A stretch of DNA of 64,000 nucleotides from Pseudomonas rhodesiae. GTDB lineage: Bacteria > Pseudomonadota > Gammaproteobacteria > Pseudomonadales > Pseudomonadaceae. Every line of letters begins with the position of its first letter. The stretch's first letter is position 1. The translations under genes were made by a program, and so were the position numbers. The notes beneath the pieces were generated by a model. The model was given only the letters and a program-made list of their open reading frames with translations, made no database searches and had not been told where the DNA came from. Below, in pieces: positions 35,105 through 43,835 of the stretch. The stretch spans positions 1 to 64,000 of the forward strand of contig NZ_VFEU01000016.1 in NCBI RefSeq assembly GCF_007858255.1, written 5' to 3'.

Positions 35105-36843
35105 TGGTACACGTCTCCTTGTGTGCTGATGACTCGTAATTCGTGGTAAGCATTGAGGCTGGCGTACAGCGTGAAGAACTCATTGAGTACCGACGCGAAC
35201 ATAAAAATCTCGCCTGGCCCCAAAAAGCCCTGGGCGTCGACGGTCAAGTCGATTCGCACGCCGCGAAACGGCATGCCGCGATGCAATTGGTCGACCCCCG
35301 TGTGCTGGATGGAGCGCAGTGCGTCCAGCTTTCTCTGACTGATTTTTTGCGCCTGCCGATCGTGGTAACGCTGCAGGTCGTAGGTTTGCAGGACGACCTT
35401 CAGCGCACTGATGTCGCTCAACGACAGGTAGTTGAGCGACATGTTGCTGACCAACCGCCAAAGAAAGTCCTGATCCAGCGGCGGCGCAAAACTCTCGGTC
35501 GGCGCGCAGATATTGCGAAACGACAGGCCTTCGGGAGTTTGTTCGCAGGGCTGGTTGATTGCCCCCGCCTTGAGCGACCGAGGCACGTTGTGATTGGTGC
35601 ACGTCAGCTCGACCGAGAGGGTTTCCTGGCTTTGCCCCACGCCATTGCCAAACCCCAGCCAGGTATCGAGACCGCCGTGATGTGCGGATGCGCGTTGGCG
35701 AATGCTGTAGCAGGGTGAGCCCTCGTTGGCGTCGTGCTCGAAGGATTCAAACGGCACGTATGCCTGATACCCCAACCCTCCGGGGCGCCACCCGGTCACC
35801 CGGTCAACGGAAAACACGTCGGCATTGCCCCGCTTGTATTCTCCAGGGATCAGCAAGTATTCATCCTGTTTGCCATCCAGGCGGATCGGAACCGCGTCAT
35901 GTTCAAACAGGTTGACGATGGGCGTGCAGTACAGCTTCACGTTATCCAGCGTAGGTTGCTGGAGTTGCGGGCAACGACCGCTCAGCTCAAAACGCAGCGT
36001 CACACCGCACGCTTGCTGGAGGGCTGCGGTCGGCAACGTCTGCAGTACATCCAGCCCAACCAAATCGACAAACAGATATTTGTCGGGAAAGGCAAAATAT
36101 TCCTGCAGGTGACGGTATCCGCGAAAGGTATTGGGCGGATAAGGGATCAGTGCATGCTCTTCAGCGAAGCCTACGGGTTGTACGCTCTGCGCGCTAATTC
36201 GCAGCGACAGATCTTGGCCATTGCCGACATCGATTCCAACGCCGTCGCGACCGAACGGCCGTAACTCAATGCCGTCCAAATGACGCAGCAACCCCAAATA
36301 CAGGCCTTGACTGATATACCGGTCCCCGGCCAGATGCAGGCGCAGTCGGTCAAATACGCACGCGTTGAAATTCCCCTCGGCGCTCATGTCCAAGCGCAAG
36401 TTCAACACCGCCCGCTCGCCCTTAACGCTGTACTCCAGGGCGCTCAGTTGAAACGGCAGAACCTGAGTGGCGTAACAGGTCCGGAAGCGGCAGCGCTCAC
36501 CGTCGACCGGCTCGCTCTCCACAGGTGTATCCCGCGCAACGGTCACGCCGGGGCCGGCATGTCGCAGCGGGTCGAATTGGAGGATGCTGAACGCCGGCAG
36601 CGGTCGCATATAGTTGGGCCACAGCAAGTGCATCAGCGAATGCGTCAGCTCGGGTAACTCGTCATCCAACTTCTGCCGCAGGCGACCGGTGAGAAAAGCA
36701 AAACCCTCCAGCAAACGCTCTACGTCCGGGTCCTTGCCGGTCTCTCCCAGAAATGGCGCAAGCGCCGGGTTGCGCTCGGAAAAACGCCGGCCTAACTGAC
36801 GTAGCGCGCTGAGTTCGCTCTGGTAATAGCGGTTAGCGGACAT
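35068..36843 (-). CDS. tssF: T6SS baseplate protein TssF
   Basis: 591 residues, the normal length for TssF. The N-terminus YYQSELSALRQLGRRFSERNPALAPFLG and DPDVERLLEGFAFLTGRLRQKLDDE is diagnostic. The start MSANRYY (36843) has GAGG upstream and overlaps tssE by 11 bases; an alternative ATG six bases earlier is possible. It forms the wedge with TssG and TssE around the VgrG hub. Confidence 0.94.
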   Translation of the reverse strand: MSANRYYQSELSALRQLGRRFSERNPALAPFLGETGKDPDVERLLEGFAFLTGRLRQKLDDELPELTHSLMHLLWPNYMRPLPAFSILQFDPLRHAGPGVTVARDTPVESEPVDGERCRFRTCYATQVLPFQLSALEYSVKGERAVLNLRLDMSAEGNFNACVFDRLRLHLAGDRYISQGLYLGLLRHLDGIELRPFGRDGVGIDVGNGQDLSLRISAQSVQPVGFAEEHALIPYPPNTFRGYRHLQEYFAFPDKYLFVDLVGLDVLQTLPTAALQQACGVTLRFELSGRCPQLQQPTLDNVKLYCTPIVNLFEHDAVPIRLDGKQDEYLLIPGEYKRGNADVFSVDRVTGWRPGGLGYQAYVPFESFEHDANEGSPCYSIRQRASAHHGGLDTWLGFGNGVGQSQETLSVELTCTNHNVPRSLKAGAINQPCEQTPEGLSFRNICAPTESFAPPLDQDFLWRLVSNMSLNYLSLSDISALKVVLQTYDLQRYHDRQAQKISQRKLDALRSIQHTGVDQLHRGMPFRGVRIDLTVDAQGFLGPGEIFMFASVLNEFFTLYASLNAYHELRVISTQGDVYQWPVRMGQQPLL

Positions 36844-37252
36844 CGGCATGGACCTCGCTACGACCGGCGTCGCCAAGCTGCGCAGTGAAGGTGACGGGCT
36901 TCGTGACACCGTCAACACTCAGCGTGGCTTCAATGGAAAATGCCAGGGCCAATGGGTCCTGATCACGGGGCAAGACGCGCACCAGGACATTCTGCAAGCG
37001 CGGCTCGTAGGTCCGGATAAAGTGCTCGATCAGTAGTCGCGACCGGCTCAGGGTTTCGTGCAGGCTCTGGTTCATATCGTTGAGGTCAGGCAAGCCGTAA
37101 TCCGGCAGCGTTTGGACGCTGCCGGCGCGGATGCTGAGCATCTTGCCCAGATGGGCCGCGACAGAACTCGCACAGCATTTTGAGTGAGGTGCGGAGCGAT
37201 CAAGACGCTCGAAAAGGCGTTGGTTGCGCATCATCCCTGGCCCCCGATTCAT
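36833..37252 (-). CDS. tssE: T6SS baseplate protein TssE (gp25-like)
   Basis: 139 residues of the gp25/lysozyme-like baseplate family, with the conserved segment DYGLPDLNDMN and EPRLQNVLVRVLP (the EPRL motif). It initiates sheath polymerisation at the baseplate. The start ATG overlaps the tssC stop (ATGA). Confidence 0.93.
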   Translation of the reverse strand: MNRGPGMMRNQRLFERLDRSAPHSKCCASSVAAHLGKMLSIRAGSVQTLPDYGLPDLNDMNQSLHETLSRSRLLIEHFIRTYEPRLQNVLVRVLPRDQDPLALAFSIEATLSVDGVTKPVTFTAQLGDAGRSEVHADVR

Positions 37253-38724
37253 TCTTTGTCGAGCTTGCCGACCAGGGATAAGGTGAAGTCCGCGCCCATG
37301 TATTTGAAGTGCGGTCGCACGCTTAGATTGACCCGATACCAGCCGGGCTCGCCTTCAACGTCACTGACAACGATACGGGCCGCGCGCAACGGCCGCCGGC
37401 CACGCACTTCGGCACTAGGGTTTTCCTGGTCTGCGACGTACTGGCGAATCCACTTGTTGAGCTCCAGCTCCAGGTCAGTGCGCTCCTTCCACGAGCCCAA
37501 CTGCTCGCGTTGCAGGACCTTCAAGTAATGAGCCAGGCGGTTGACCACCATCATGTAGGGTAACTGAGTGCCAAGACGGTAATTCAGCTCGGCTTGCTTG
37601 CCCTCGGCACTGATGCCGAAGTGCTTGGGCTTCTGCACGGAACTGGCGGAAAAGAACGCGGCGTTGTCGCTGCCCTTGCGCATCGTCAGAGCAATGAAGC
37701 CCTCTTGCGCCAGCTCATATTCTCGACGGTCGGACACCAATACTTCGGTGGGAATCTTGGTCTCGATTTCGCCCATGCTGTGGAAGTGATGCAACGGCAG
37801 ATCCTCCACCGCGCCGCCGCTTTGTGGGCCAATGATATTGGGGCACCAGCGGAACCGCGCAAAGCTGTCGGTCAGGCGCGTGGCAAACGCATAGGCGGTA
37901 TTGCCCCACAGGTAGTGCTCGTGGCTGTTCACCACGTTTTCCCGATAAGCAAAGGTCTTGACCGGGCATTCAAGGGGATCGTAAGGCGTACGCAGCAAGA
38001 AGCGCGGGACGGTGAGCCCGATATAACGGGAATCCTCGCTCTCGCGAAAGCTCTGCCATTTGGCGAACTGCGGGCCTTCGAAATGATCCTTGAGATCCTT
38101 CAAGTCAGGCAGGCCGGTGAAGCTCTCAAGGCCGAAGAAGCCCGGCCCGGCCGCGGCGATAAACGGCGCATGGGCCATGCAGGCCACACTGGACGCGTAT
38201 TGCATCAGTTTCACATCGGGAGCGCTGGGCGCCAGGAAGTAATTGGCGATTATCGCGCCCACCGGCTGGCCACCAAACTGACCGTATTCCGCGCTGTAGA
38301 TATGCTTGTAGAGCCCGGATTGCGTCACCTCCGGCGAATCTTCGAAGTCGTCGAGCAGGTCTTGGCGCGAAACGTTCAACAGTTCGATTTTGATGTTTTC
38401 GCGGAAATTGGTGCGGTCGACCAACAGTTGCAAGCCCCTCCACGCGGATTCCAGTGCCTGGAATTGCGGATGGTGCAGAATCTCGTCCATTTGCAGGCTG
38501 AGCTTTGTGTCGATCTCGGCAATCATTCGATCGACCAAGCGTTTCTTGACCGGTTCTGCGCTGTTCTGAGGCTTGATCAGTTCTTCGATGAAGGCCGATA
38601 CCCCGCGCTTGGCGATGGCATAGGCTTCGTCGTCGGCGCTGAGTAATGTTTGGGCAATAATGTTGTCGAGGATGCTGTGTTCTTCGGTGGCGTTGACCGA
38701 GGTCTGTATCGCTTGGCTGTTCAT
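37249..38724 (-). CDS. tssC: T6SS sheath large subunit TssC (VipB)
   Basis: 491 residues, closely matching TssC: SAWRGLQLLVDRTNFRENIKIELLN, GVIIANYF-type core (GAIIANYFLAP) and the C-terminal KYMGADFTLSLVGKLDKE. With TssB it forms the contractile sheath. The N-terminal helix that ClpV recognises is present. tssB ends 27 bases upstream. Confidence 0.96.
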   Translation of the reverse strand: MNSQAIQTSVNATEEHSILDNIIAQTLLSADDEAYAIAKRGVSAFIEELIKPQNSAEPVKKRLVDRMIAEIDTKLSLQMDEILHHPQFQALESAWRGLQLLVDRTNFRENIKIELLNVSRQDLLDDFEDSPEVTQSGLYKHIYSAEYGQFGGQPVGAIIANYFLAPSAPDVKLMQYASSVACMAHAPFIAAAGPGFFGLESFTGLPDLKDLKDHFEGPQFAKWQSFRESEDSRYIGLTVPRFLLRTPYDPLECPVKTFAYRENVVNSHEHYLWGNTAYAFATRLTDSFARFRWCPNIIGPQSGGAVEDLPLHHFHSMGEIETKIPTEVLVSDRREYELAQEGFIALTMRKGSDNAAFFSASSVQKPKHFGISAEGKQAELNYRLGTQLPYMMVVNRLAHYLKVLQREQLGSWKERTDLELELNKWIRQYVADQENPSAEVRGRRPLRAARIVVSDVEGEPGWYRVNLSVRPHFKYMGADFTLSLVGKLDKE

Positions 38725-38751
38725 GGCGTCAGTGTCCTTTTACTGAAAATG

Positions 38752-39249
38752 TCAGGCGGGTTGGCTGCTCAAGCCCAGTTCCGCCAATACTCGTGCGCGG
38801 GACTCGTCATCGGCCAGCGCCTGTTCGATGGCTTTACGAAAGCTCGGCGTGTTGCCCAGAGGTCCCTTGAGCGCCACCAATGCCTCACGTAGAGCCATGA
38901 GCTTCTGCAACTCCGGAATCTGCTCCACCAGATGGGCGGGGTTGAAATCCTTCATCGAATGGATGCGCACCTGAATCCCCAGCTCCTCGACATCGGCGTC
39001 GTCCTGAAGACGATTAGGGACGTTCAGCGCCAGGCTCAGCGCCTGGTTGGCCAAGACTTCGTCAAGGCTGTTTTTGTCGATCGCGATAGGCTTGCGATCT
39101 TCGAGCTTGCGCGCGTCTTCGCGCTGGGTGAAATCTCCCAGCACCAGCAGTTTCAACGGCAGTTCGACTTCTTCCTGGGCAGCGCCGATGGCAGGTTTGA
39201 AGGTGATGTTGATGCGTTCCTTGGGTGCAACCGAACCTTCTTTGGCCAT
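38752..39249 (-). CDS. tssB: T6SS sheath small subunit TssB (VipA)
   Basis: 165 residues with the TssB signature RINITFKPAIG, VELPLKLLVLGDFT, and the N-terminal region that intertwines with TssC. GGAGAAAC precedes the ATG. It lies 33 bases after tssA and directly before tssC, the universal order. Confidence 0.96.
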   Translation of the reverse strand: MAKEGSVAPKERINITFKPAIGAAQEEVELPLKLLVLGDFTQREDARKLEDRKPIAIDKNSLDEVLANQALSLALNVPNRLQDDADVEELGIQVRIHSMKDFNPAHLVEQIPELQKLMALREALVALKGPLGNTPSFRKAIEQALADDESRARVLAELGLSSQPA

Positions 39250-39282
39250 GGTGTTTCTCCTTTTTTCGAGTGGCTCGAAAGC

Positions 39283-40830
39283 CTATTCAAGTACCGCTTC
39301 GAGATCGAAGAGGCACAGCCTGCGGTGGGTGTCTTCCTTGCGCTCGCGTACGGCATGGCTCTGTGGCAACAGGTCACAGCAGCGGTGCAACAGCTGCGTG
39401 ACGTGGACAGCGAGTTCCGGCTCCCAGCGCTCCAGCCCCGTGCGTTGCAACTCGAGGTCCAGATGGTCGAGCTGGATCTTCGCCAACTCATGTTTGCCCG
39501 CCTGCACGCACAGCCGGGCCTGTGCCAGGCGCCAATGAAAGCGCTCGCGGTCGCTGCGAGCCCCATGCAACCCCCGCTTGAGTTCATGCACGACGGCCTT
39601 GAGCCCGTCTTTGCGCAGCCTGGGCTGCAGGGCCTGCAAGGCGACTTCCCAAGGCGCCTCCTCGACGGCCTCGCACGGCGCCTCGGGCGGCCGCAGGTGA
39701 CGTAAAACCTGCGTGGCGATCCAGTCCCGTGTGCCCGCATCGGCAAATGGACTACCGTCGTGGAAGCGAAACTCAGGCAGGTTCGGCAGGCGCTGCAGCA
39801 GCAGGGCAAAATTCACTTCCAGTTCAGTCATGGCCAGCTCGGCCTGCAGGGCTTCCAGGCATTGCCAGACCATGTGTAAGCCGTCGAACCAGAACATCGC
39901 GCCGGCCAGACTGGCCTCAAGTTCCAGCAGCAGATCGGCGTAGTGGCCTTGGGCAAAGCGTTCGTGATGGCGTTTGAGCTTGTCCGGTGCTGGGCCGCGC
40001 AGCGCGGTGATGCGCTCGCTGTCCGCGTCCGGATAGCTGAGCAGGGAGAGCCACATCAGCGTGCGATTAAGGCGCAAGGCACGCAGGTCGGTAGCGTTCT
40101 GGCGCAACCACCAGGCGCAGAGCGGACGGGCCTGCTCCTGCAATGCTCGCAGCCATTTGTGCGCATCCTTCTCACTCTCCAGCACCGGCTCAGGCTTGAT
40201 CAGTTGTGTCGTAGCCTGCTTCACCTGGGCTATCACGCCGGTCAATCCTGTGGCCGGCGGTTGGCTCTGCGCGGCGCGCTCCAACTGCTGGGTCAATTGC
40301 CTGCAAATCGGCAATAGCAAAGGCGCGTCCTCTTTCAGATGACGGCTCAACAGCTCATCCAGGCCCTCCAGCTCCTCAACGACCGCACGAAAAAGCGGCT
40401 GTTGGTCCTGGAGGGCCAAGTGGCGCGCGAGCAATGCCTCCAGGCGCAATACCAACCACTGAAACGCAGCGGCACGGGTGCGCGTTTTTCGGGGATACAC
40501 CTCCGACCAATGGCACTCACAGAGAAGGCGCAATAATTTCAATCCGGCCAGCAGACCAGGAAAGGACTCACGCTGATGCAGCGCCCAGGCCAACCAGACA
40601 GCCACGCGAAGATCCTTGGATTGTTCCCTTAGCAGAACCTCGGCGGTTGCCACGACTTTCTGCCAGTCCGGCTGGCACGCACCATGTATGGATTGGGCCT
40701 TGCCCAGCTCGAATTCGAGGGTTTCATACTCAGTTGAAAACCGCACATCGCCGCCCGCAAAATTCGACTGCGAGCAGGGAGTTTGCGCAAGCTCCAAATA
40801 ATAAGTACAAAACTTTCCTGAATAGACCAT
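39283..40830 (-). CDS. tssA: T6SS protein TssA (VasJ type)
   Basis: 515 residues: an N-terminal ImpA domain (about 1-160, with CHWSEVYPRK) and a long helical C-terminal part ending LCLFDLEAVLE. TssA coordinates baseplate assembly and sheath growth. The start at 40830 keeps the motif YYLELAQTPCSQSNFAGGDVRFS that I recognise at the N-terminus of this TssA subfamily; no strong ribosome site is seen. It is the first gene of the 16-gene minus-strand operon. Confidence 0.92.
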   Translation of the reverse strand: MVYSGKFCTYYLELAQTPCSQSNFAGGDVRFSTEYETLEFELGKAQSIHGACQPDWQKVVATAEVLLREQSKDLRVAVWLAWALHQRESFPGLLAGLKLLRLLCECHWSEVYPRKTRTRAAAFQWLVLRLEALLARHLALQDQQPLFRAVVEELEGLDELLSRHLKEDAPLLLPICRQLTQQLERAAQSQPPATGLTGVIAQVKQATTQLIKPEPVLESEKDAHKWLRALQEQARPLCAWWLRQNATDLRALRLNRTLMWLSLLSYPDADSERITALRGPAPDKLKRHHERFAQGHYADLLLELEASLAGAMFWFDGLHMVWQCLEALQAELAMTELEVNFALLLQRLPNLPEFRFHDGSPFADAGTRDWIATQVLRHLRPPEAPCEAVEEAPWEVALQALQPRLRKDGLKAVVHELKRGLHGARSDRERFHWRLAQARLCVQAGKHELAKIQLDHLDLELQRTGLERWEPELAVHVTQLLHRCCDLLPQSHAVRERKEDTHRRLCLFDLEAVLE

Positions 40831-40962
40831 TTAGGACCATACGCAACTAAGCATTAGATTCAAGACAAGACAATAACAACTAGACCAACCTATCAACTTG
40901 CCATCCTGGCTTCGCCTTAACTTCCACGAAGTTCGCAAACCTTAGTCATGCCAAGACCATTG

Positions 40963-40979
40963 AGCAAGCAGCCACCCAA
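40963..40979 (-). promoter_or_regulatory. Candidate sigma-54 promoter of the T6SS operon
   Basis: On the minus strand TTGGGTGGCTGCTTGCT has GG and GC at the required 10-base spacing. The -12 part TTGCT is perfect; the -24 part TGGGTGG departs from TGGCACG. The predicted start is near 40952, about 120 bases before tssA. Confidence 0.5.
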
Positions 40980-41018
40980 TACTTAAGTCATTTCCTACAA
41001 GCCTCTGAATGAGGGGCC

Positions 41019-41128
41019 TGCGCAGCTTTTTGCGCAGTTGAATACTCACACCCTGTACAGCCAGGCCGTGGAAACCTAGATAGTTAAAGGAAGATAATAG
41101 CGAGCAATTAAATGCGCACTTATGCGCA
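41019..41128. promoter_or_regulatory. Cluster of four TGCGCA palindromes between tssA and hcp
   Basis: TGCGCA occurs at 41019-41024, 41031-41036, 41113-41118 and 41123-41128. The first pair forms CTGCGCA-GCTTTT-TGCGCAG. The second pair is TGCGCA-CTTA-TGCGCA, one helical turn apart. The position between two sigma-54-like promoters makes them candidate activator or repressor sites; the bound protein is unknown. Confidence 0.4.
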
Positions 41129-41225
41129 CACATTCTCCAACTTATCTGCATTTCAAGGCGTTTTTTTAGATAAACACAGACGAAGATTCGGCGCAGAGCG
41201 CGGCCCTATTGGTCATCACAGTTTT

Positions 41226-41241
41226 CGGCACGTTTTTTGTT
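41226..41241 (+). promoter_or_regulatory. Candidate sigma-54 promoter of hcp
   Basis: CGGCACGTTTTTTGTT matches TGGCACG-N4-TTGCW except for the first T (C here) and the C of the -12 GC (T here); the 10-base spacing is right. The predicted start is near 41252, 59 bases before the hcp ATG. Confidence 0.5.
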
Positions 41242-41310
41242 ATAGGCATTTGACCAACCGGCAGCATTGCGGGTTGGAACTACCTCTATAACCAGGCAAG
41301 GAAACCCGTC

Positions 41311-41826
41311 ATGCCAACACCCGCGTATCTTTCTATCACCGGTGTCAAACAAGGTTTGATTACGGCAGGCACGTTCACTCAGGACTCGGTAGGCAATATT
41401 TATCAGGAGGGCCACGAAGACCAGATCCTGGTACAAGCCTTCTCCCATCAGGTCATCATTCCCAGGGACCCGCAATCCGGCCAACCGACCGGTCAGCGGG
41501 TGCATAAACCGCTGATGATCAGCAAGGTCTTCGATAAATCATCGCCGCTGCTGTTCAGCGCGTTGACCAGCGGCGAAGAGGTCAAGTGTCGACTGGAATG
41601 GTTCCGTACCTCTTCGGCTGGTACCCAAGAACACTACTTCACCATTGAACTGGAGGGCGCGACCCTGGTGGATATCCAATCACGCATGCCCAACTGCCAG
41701 GACCCGGACAATGCGCATTTCACCCATCTGGAAGACGTGTATTTCACCTATCGCAAGATCGTGTGGACCCACGAGGTGTCCGGCACGTCGGGGTCGGATG
41801 ACTGGCGCAGCCCGGTAGCGGGTTAA
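41311..41826 (+). CDS. hcp: T6SS tube protein / effector carrier Hcp
   Basis: 171 residues with the Hcp signature at the N-terminus (PAYLSITGVKQGLITAGTF), VQAFSHQVIIPRD and the C-terminal EDVYFTYRKIVWTHE. Hexameric rings stack into the inner tube. AAGGAAA precedes the ATG. It is divergent from tssA, and no vgrG, PAAR or effector gene follows, so the spike components of this system must be encoded elsewhere. The downstream gene converges from the other strand after 49 bases. Confidence 0.96.
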   Translation: MPTPAYLSITGVKQGLITAGTFTQDSVGNIYQEGHEDQILVQAFSHQVIIPRDPQSGQPTGQRVHKPLMISKVFDKSSPLLFSALTSGEEVKCRLEWFRTSSAGTQEHYFTIELEGATLVDIQSRMPNCQDPDNAHFTHLEDVYFTYRKIVWTHEVSGTSGSDDWRSPVAG

Positions 41827-41875
41827 ACCGAACCGCAGAAACGGCGGCCATGGACGGCGCCGTCTCTGTCGTCAG

Positions 41876-42697
41876 CTAGACCATCGCCAAGGGATGCTTG
41901 CGTTTGGGCGCGCCGAATACACGGTCGATGGCATCGAGGTCGTGCTCATCGAGCACCAGCGCGGCAGCGGCGGCATTGAGCCGCACATGCTCGGGCGTCA
42001 CCGCCTTGGGAATGGCGATCAAGCCGTCCTGGCGCAATACCCAGGCCAATGCAACTTGGGCGGGAGCTACCTCGTGACGCAGGGCGATCTGCTTGAGCGT
42101 CGGACTCGACAGCAGTGCTCCGCCCTGGGCGATGGGGCAGTAGGCCATGAGCGGCAGATGATGTTGTTGCCACCAAGGCAGCAAATCGAATTCGATGCCC
42201 CGTTCCTCGATGTTATAGAGCACCTGATTCGTGGCACACGCCGGGGCTGCCAGTTCCTGCAGGTCCGCCACATCGAAGTTGGACACACCCCAGCGGCCAA
42301 TCTTACCGGCCTCGCGCAGGCGTTCGAAGGCTTCTACGGTTTCTTCAAGGGGGTACTGGCCACGCCAGTGCAACAAATACAGATCGATATAGTCAGTGCC
42401 CAACCGTTGGAGACTGGCTTCACAGGCACGGGGCATGCCCTTTTGGCTGGCATTATGCGGATAGACCTTGCTCACCAGAAACACTTGATCGCGCCGGCCG
42501 CGAATGGCCTCGCCGACCACCGTTTCGGCGCCGCCCTCACCATACATTTCGGCGGTATCGATCAGGGTCATGCCCTCGTCGATCCCCAATTGCAATGCCG
42601 CGATTTCAGCGCGGCGATGGTTCGGGTCTTCGCCCATGCGCCAGGTGCCCTGGCCGATGACGGGAACGGGAACGCCCGCCAGATCGATACTGCGCAT
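41876..42697 (-). CDS. Aldo/keto reductase
   Basis: 273 residues of the AKR fold. The tetrad residues are visible: Asp and Tyr in LIDTAEMYGEG, Lys in VSKVYPHNAS and His in YLLHWRG. The NADPH-binding end is IAIPKAVTPEHVRLN. It resembles YeaE-type methylglyoxal reductases. The start MRSIDLAG (42697) follows AGGAGG; an in-frame ATG further upstream is not supported. It is a stand-alone gene, probably detoxifying small aldehydes; no link to the T6SS is implied. Confidence 0.9.
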   Translation of the reverse strand: MRSIDLAGVPVPVIGQGTWRMGEDPNHRRAEIAALQLGIDEGMTLIDTAEMYGEGGAETVVGEAIRGRRDQVFLVSKVYPHNASQKGMPRACEASLQRLGTDYIDLYLLHWRGQYPLEETVEAFERLREAGKIGRWGVSNFDVADLQELAAPACATNQVLYNIEERGIEFDLLPWWQQHHLPLMAYCPIAQGGALLSSPTLKQIALRHEVAPAQVALAWVLRQDGLIAIPKAVTPEHVRLNAAAAALVLDEHDLDAIDRVFGAPKRKHPLAMV

Positions 42698-42803
42698 GAC
42701 AACCTCCTGATGAGTTCTTGGGTTAACCGTGTGGCATTGACCGGACAAAAGGGTTCAATCGAAGTATGGTTGGGCCCTGCCCAATCGCCAGGAAGGATCT
42801 GCA

Positions 42804-43295
42804 ATGCTGTTTGTCGTGATGCTCGGGGGCAAACACCCACGCGCCAGGATCGAAGTTCATGATGTGGTATTCGCCGCGGCCGATACGCTGCAAGGCACTT
42901 ACCCGCAACTGCGCGAGGCGTGGTTCGGCAGCGCCAAGGGCGTGCATATCGATTCGTGGATGGCGGTCGATGGCGTCGACGGTTGGAAAGTCGAACTCAG
43001 CCACCTGGCCCCCCACGCTGACGCCCATCGCCTGTATTTCATCAACCTCGGCGGTTACGAAGCCGAGAGTTTCGGCGAGGCCCACCATTATCTGCTGGTG
43101 GTTGCCCGCAACAAACAGGAAGCGAAAAGCCAAGGCAAGCAACAGATGCGCCGGCACTGGTCCCAGGCGCATACCGACGCTGTGCTGGACGTAGATGACT
43201 GCCTGCCCATCGACCTGGCGGATGGCCGCTACGTGCATCTGGTCCAGGGTGAGCACCTTCCGATCGTCAAGCGCAACGATTACATCGTTCTATAG
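42804..43295 (+). CDS. DUF1543 family protein
   Basis: 163 residues. The N-terminal MLFVVMLGGKHPRARIEVHDVVF matches the DUF1543 opening. Two similar halves appear: the LGG-HDVVF-type segment recurs as INLGGYEAESFGEAHHYLLVVA near residue 85, so it may be an internal duplication. AAGGA precedes the ATG. The function is unknown and no signal peptide or membrane segment is seen, so it is a cytosolic protein. Confidence 0.85.
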   Translation: MLFVVMLGGKHPRARIEVHDVVFAAADTLQGTYPQLREAWFGSAKGVHIDSWMAVDGVDGWKVELSHLAPHADAHRLYFINLGGYEAESFGEAHHYLLVVARNKQEAKSQGKQQMRRHWSQAHTDAVLDVDDCLPIDLADGRYVHLVQGEHLPIVKRNDYIVL

Positions 43296-43424
43296 TGAAA
43301 CATCAGCCTGCCTGCGAAAGGCATGGCCCGCCGCCGTACCGCTCAGGCAATCCCCGGGAACTTTGCCGGGAAATAACCGCCTGAATCCGGTACGCTCACC
43401 CTTTTCATTCAAGGAGTTACTCTC

Positions 43425-43706
43425 ATGGCCAAAGCCACCGCCCGCCACATCCTCGTGTCCACCGAAGACAAGTGCAACGAACTCAAGGCCCAAATCGAAG
43501 GCGGCGCTGACTTCGCAGAAATCGCCAAAGCCAACTCCAGCTGCCCTTCCAGCCGCGATGGCGGCAACCTGGGTTCGTTCGGTCCAGGCCAGATGGTTAA
43601 AGAATTCGACACCGTGGTGTTCAGCGCTCCAGTCAACACCGTGCAAGGCCCGGTCAAGACTCAGTTCGGCTACCACCTGCTGGAAGTTACCAGCCGTCAG
43701 GACTGA
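43425..43706 (+). CDS. ppiC: Parvulin-type peptidyl-prolyl isomerase PpiC
   Basis: 93 residues, a single rotamase domain: ARHILVST, CPSSRDGGNLGSFGPGQMV and the C-terminal TQFGYHLLEV. It is cytoplasmic (no signal). The size equals E. coli PpiC. AAGGAG lies upstream. A second single-domain parvulin is at 58001. A strong hairpin follows at 43730-43759. Confidence 0.94.
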   Translation: MAKATARHILVSTEDKCNELKAQIEGGADFAEIAKANSSCPSSRDGGNLGSFGPGQMVKEFDTVVFSAPVNTVQGPVKTQFGYHLLEVTSRQD

Positions 43707-43729
43707 TTTGTCCTGCGCTGATGCGTGAA

Positions 43730-43759
43730 ACAACGGCCCGCCATTCGGTGGGCCGTTGT
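43730..43759 (+). terminator. Hairpin terminator after ppiC
   Basis: A perfect 10-bp stem ACAACGGCCC / GGGCCGTTGT, 24 bases after the ppiC stop, but followed only by GCATCTG instead of a U run. It is probably a terminator or 3' stabiliser. Confidence 0.55.
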
Positions 43760-43835
43760 GCATCTGATCACTGGCGACGCTGCCGCCGTTAGCGTACAAA
43801 TCCCTATTCTTTTTATCCGGCGTTCAAGGCTGACA

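Larger units (their letters stand above)
40831..41310. other. Divergent tssA-hcp intergenic region (480 bases, AT-rich)
   Basis: No credible gene. It is AT-richer than its surroundings. It holds a sigma-54-like motif on each strand (40963-40979 minus, 41226-41241 plus) and four TGCGCA hexamers (41019-41128). Transcription of both the T6SS operon and hcp must start here. Confidence 0.8.

Noticed and set aside
40921..40960. Sigma-54 promoter at TTGGCATGACTAAGGTTTGC on the minus strand before tssA
   Set aside because: A good -24 half but the GC is 14 bases away, so the spacing is wrong.
41241..41290. Second sigma-54 promoter at CCGGCAGCATTGC before hcp
   Set aside because: GG and GC are separated by 7 instead of 10 bases, which sigma-54 does not tolerate.
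41827..41875. Terminator between hcp and the aldo/keto reductase
   Set aside because: GACGGCGCCGTC is self-complementary without a loop and has no U run, so it is not a convincing hairpin.
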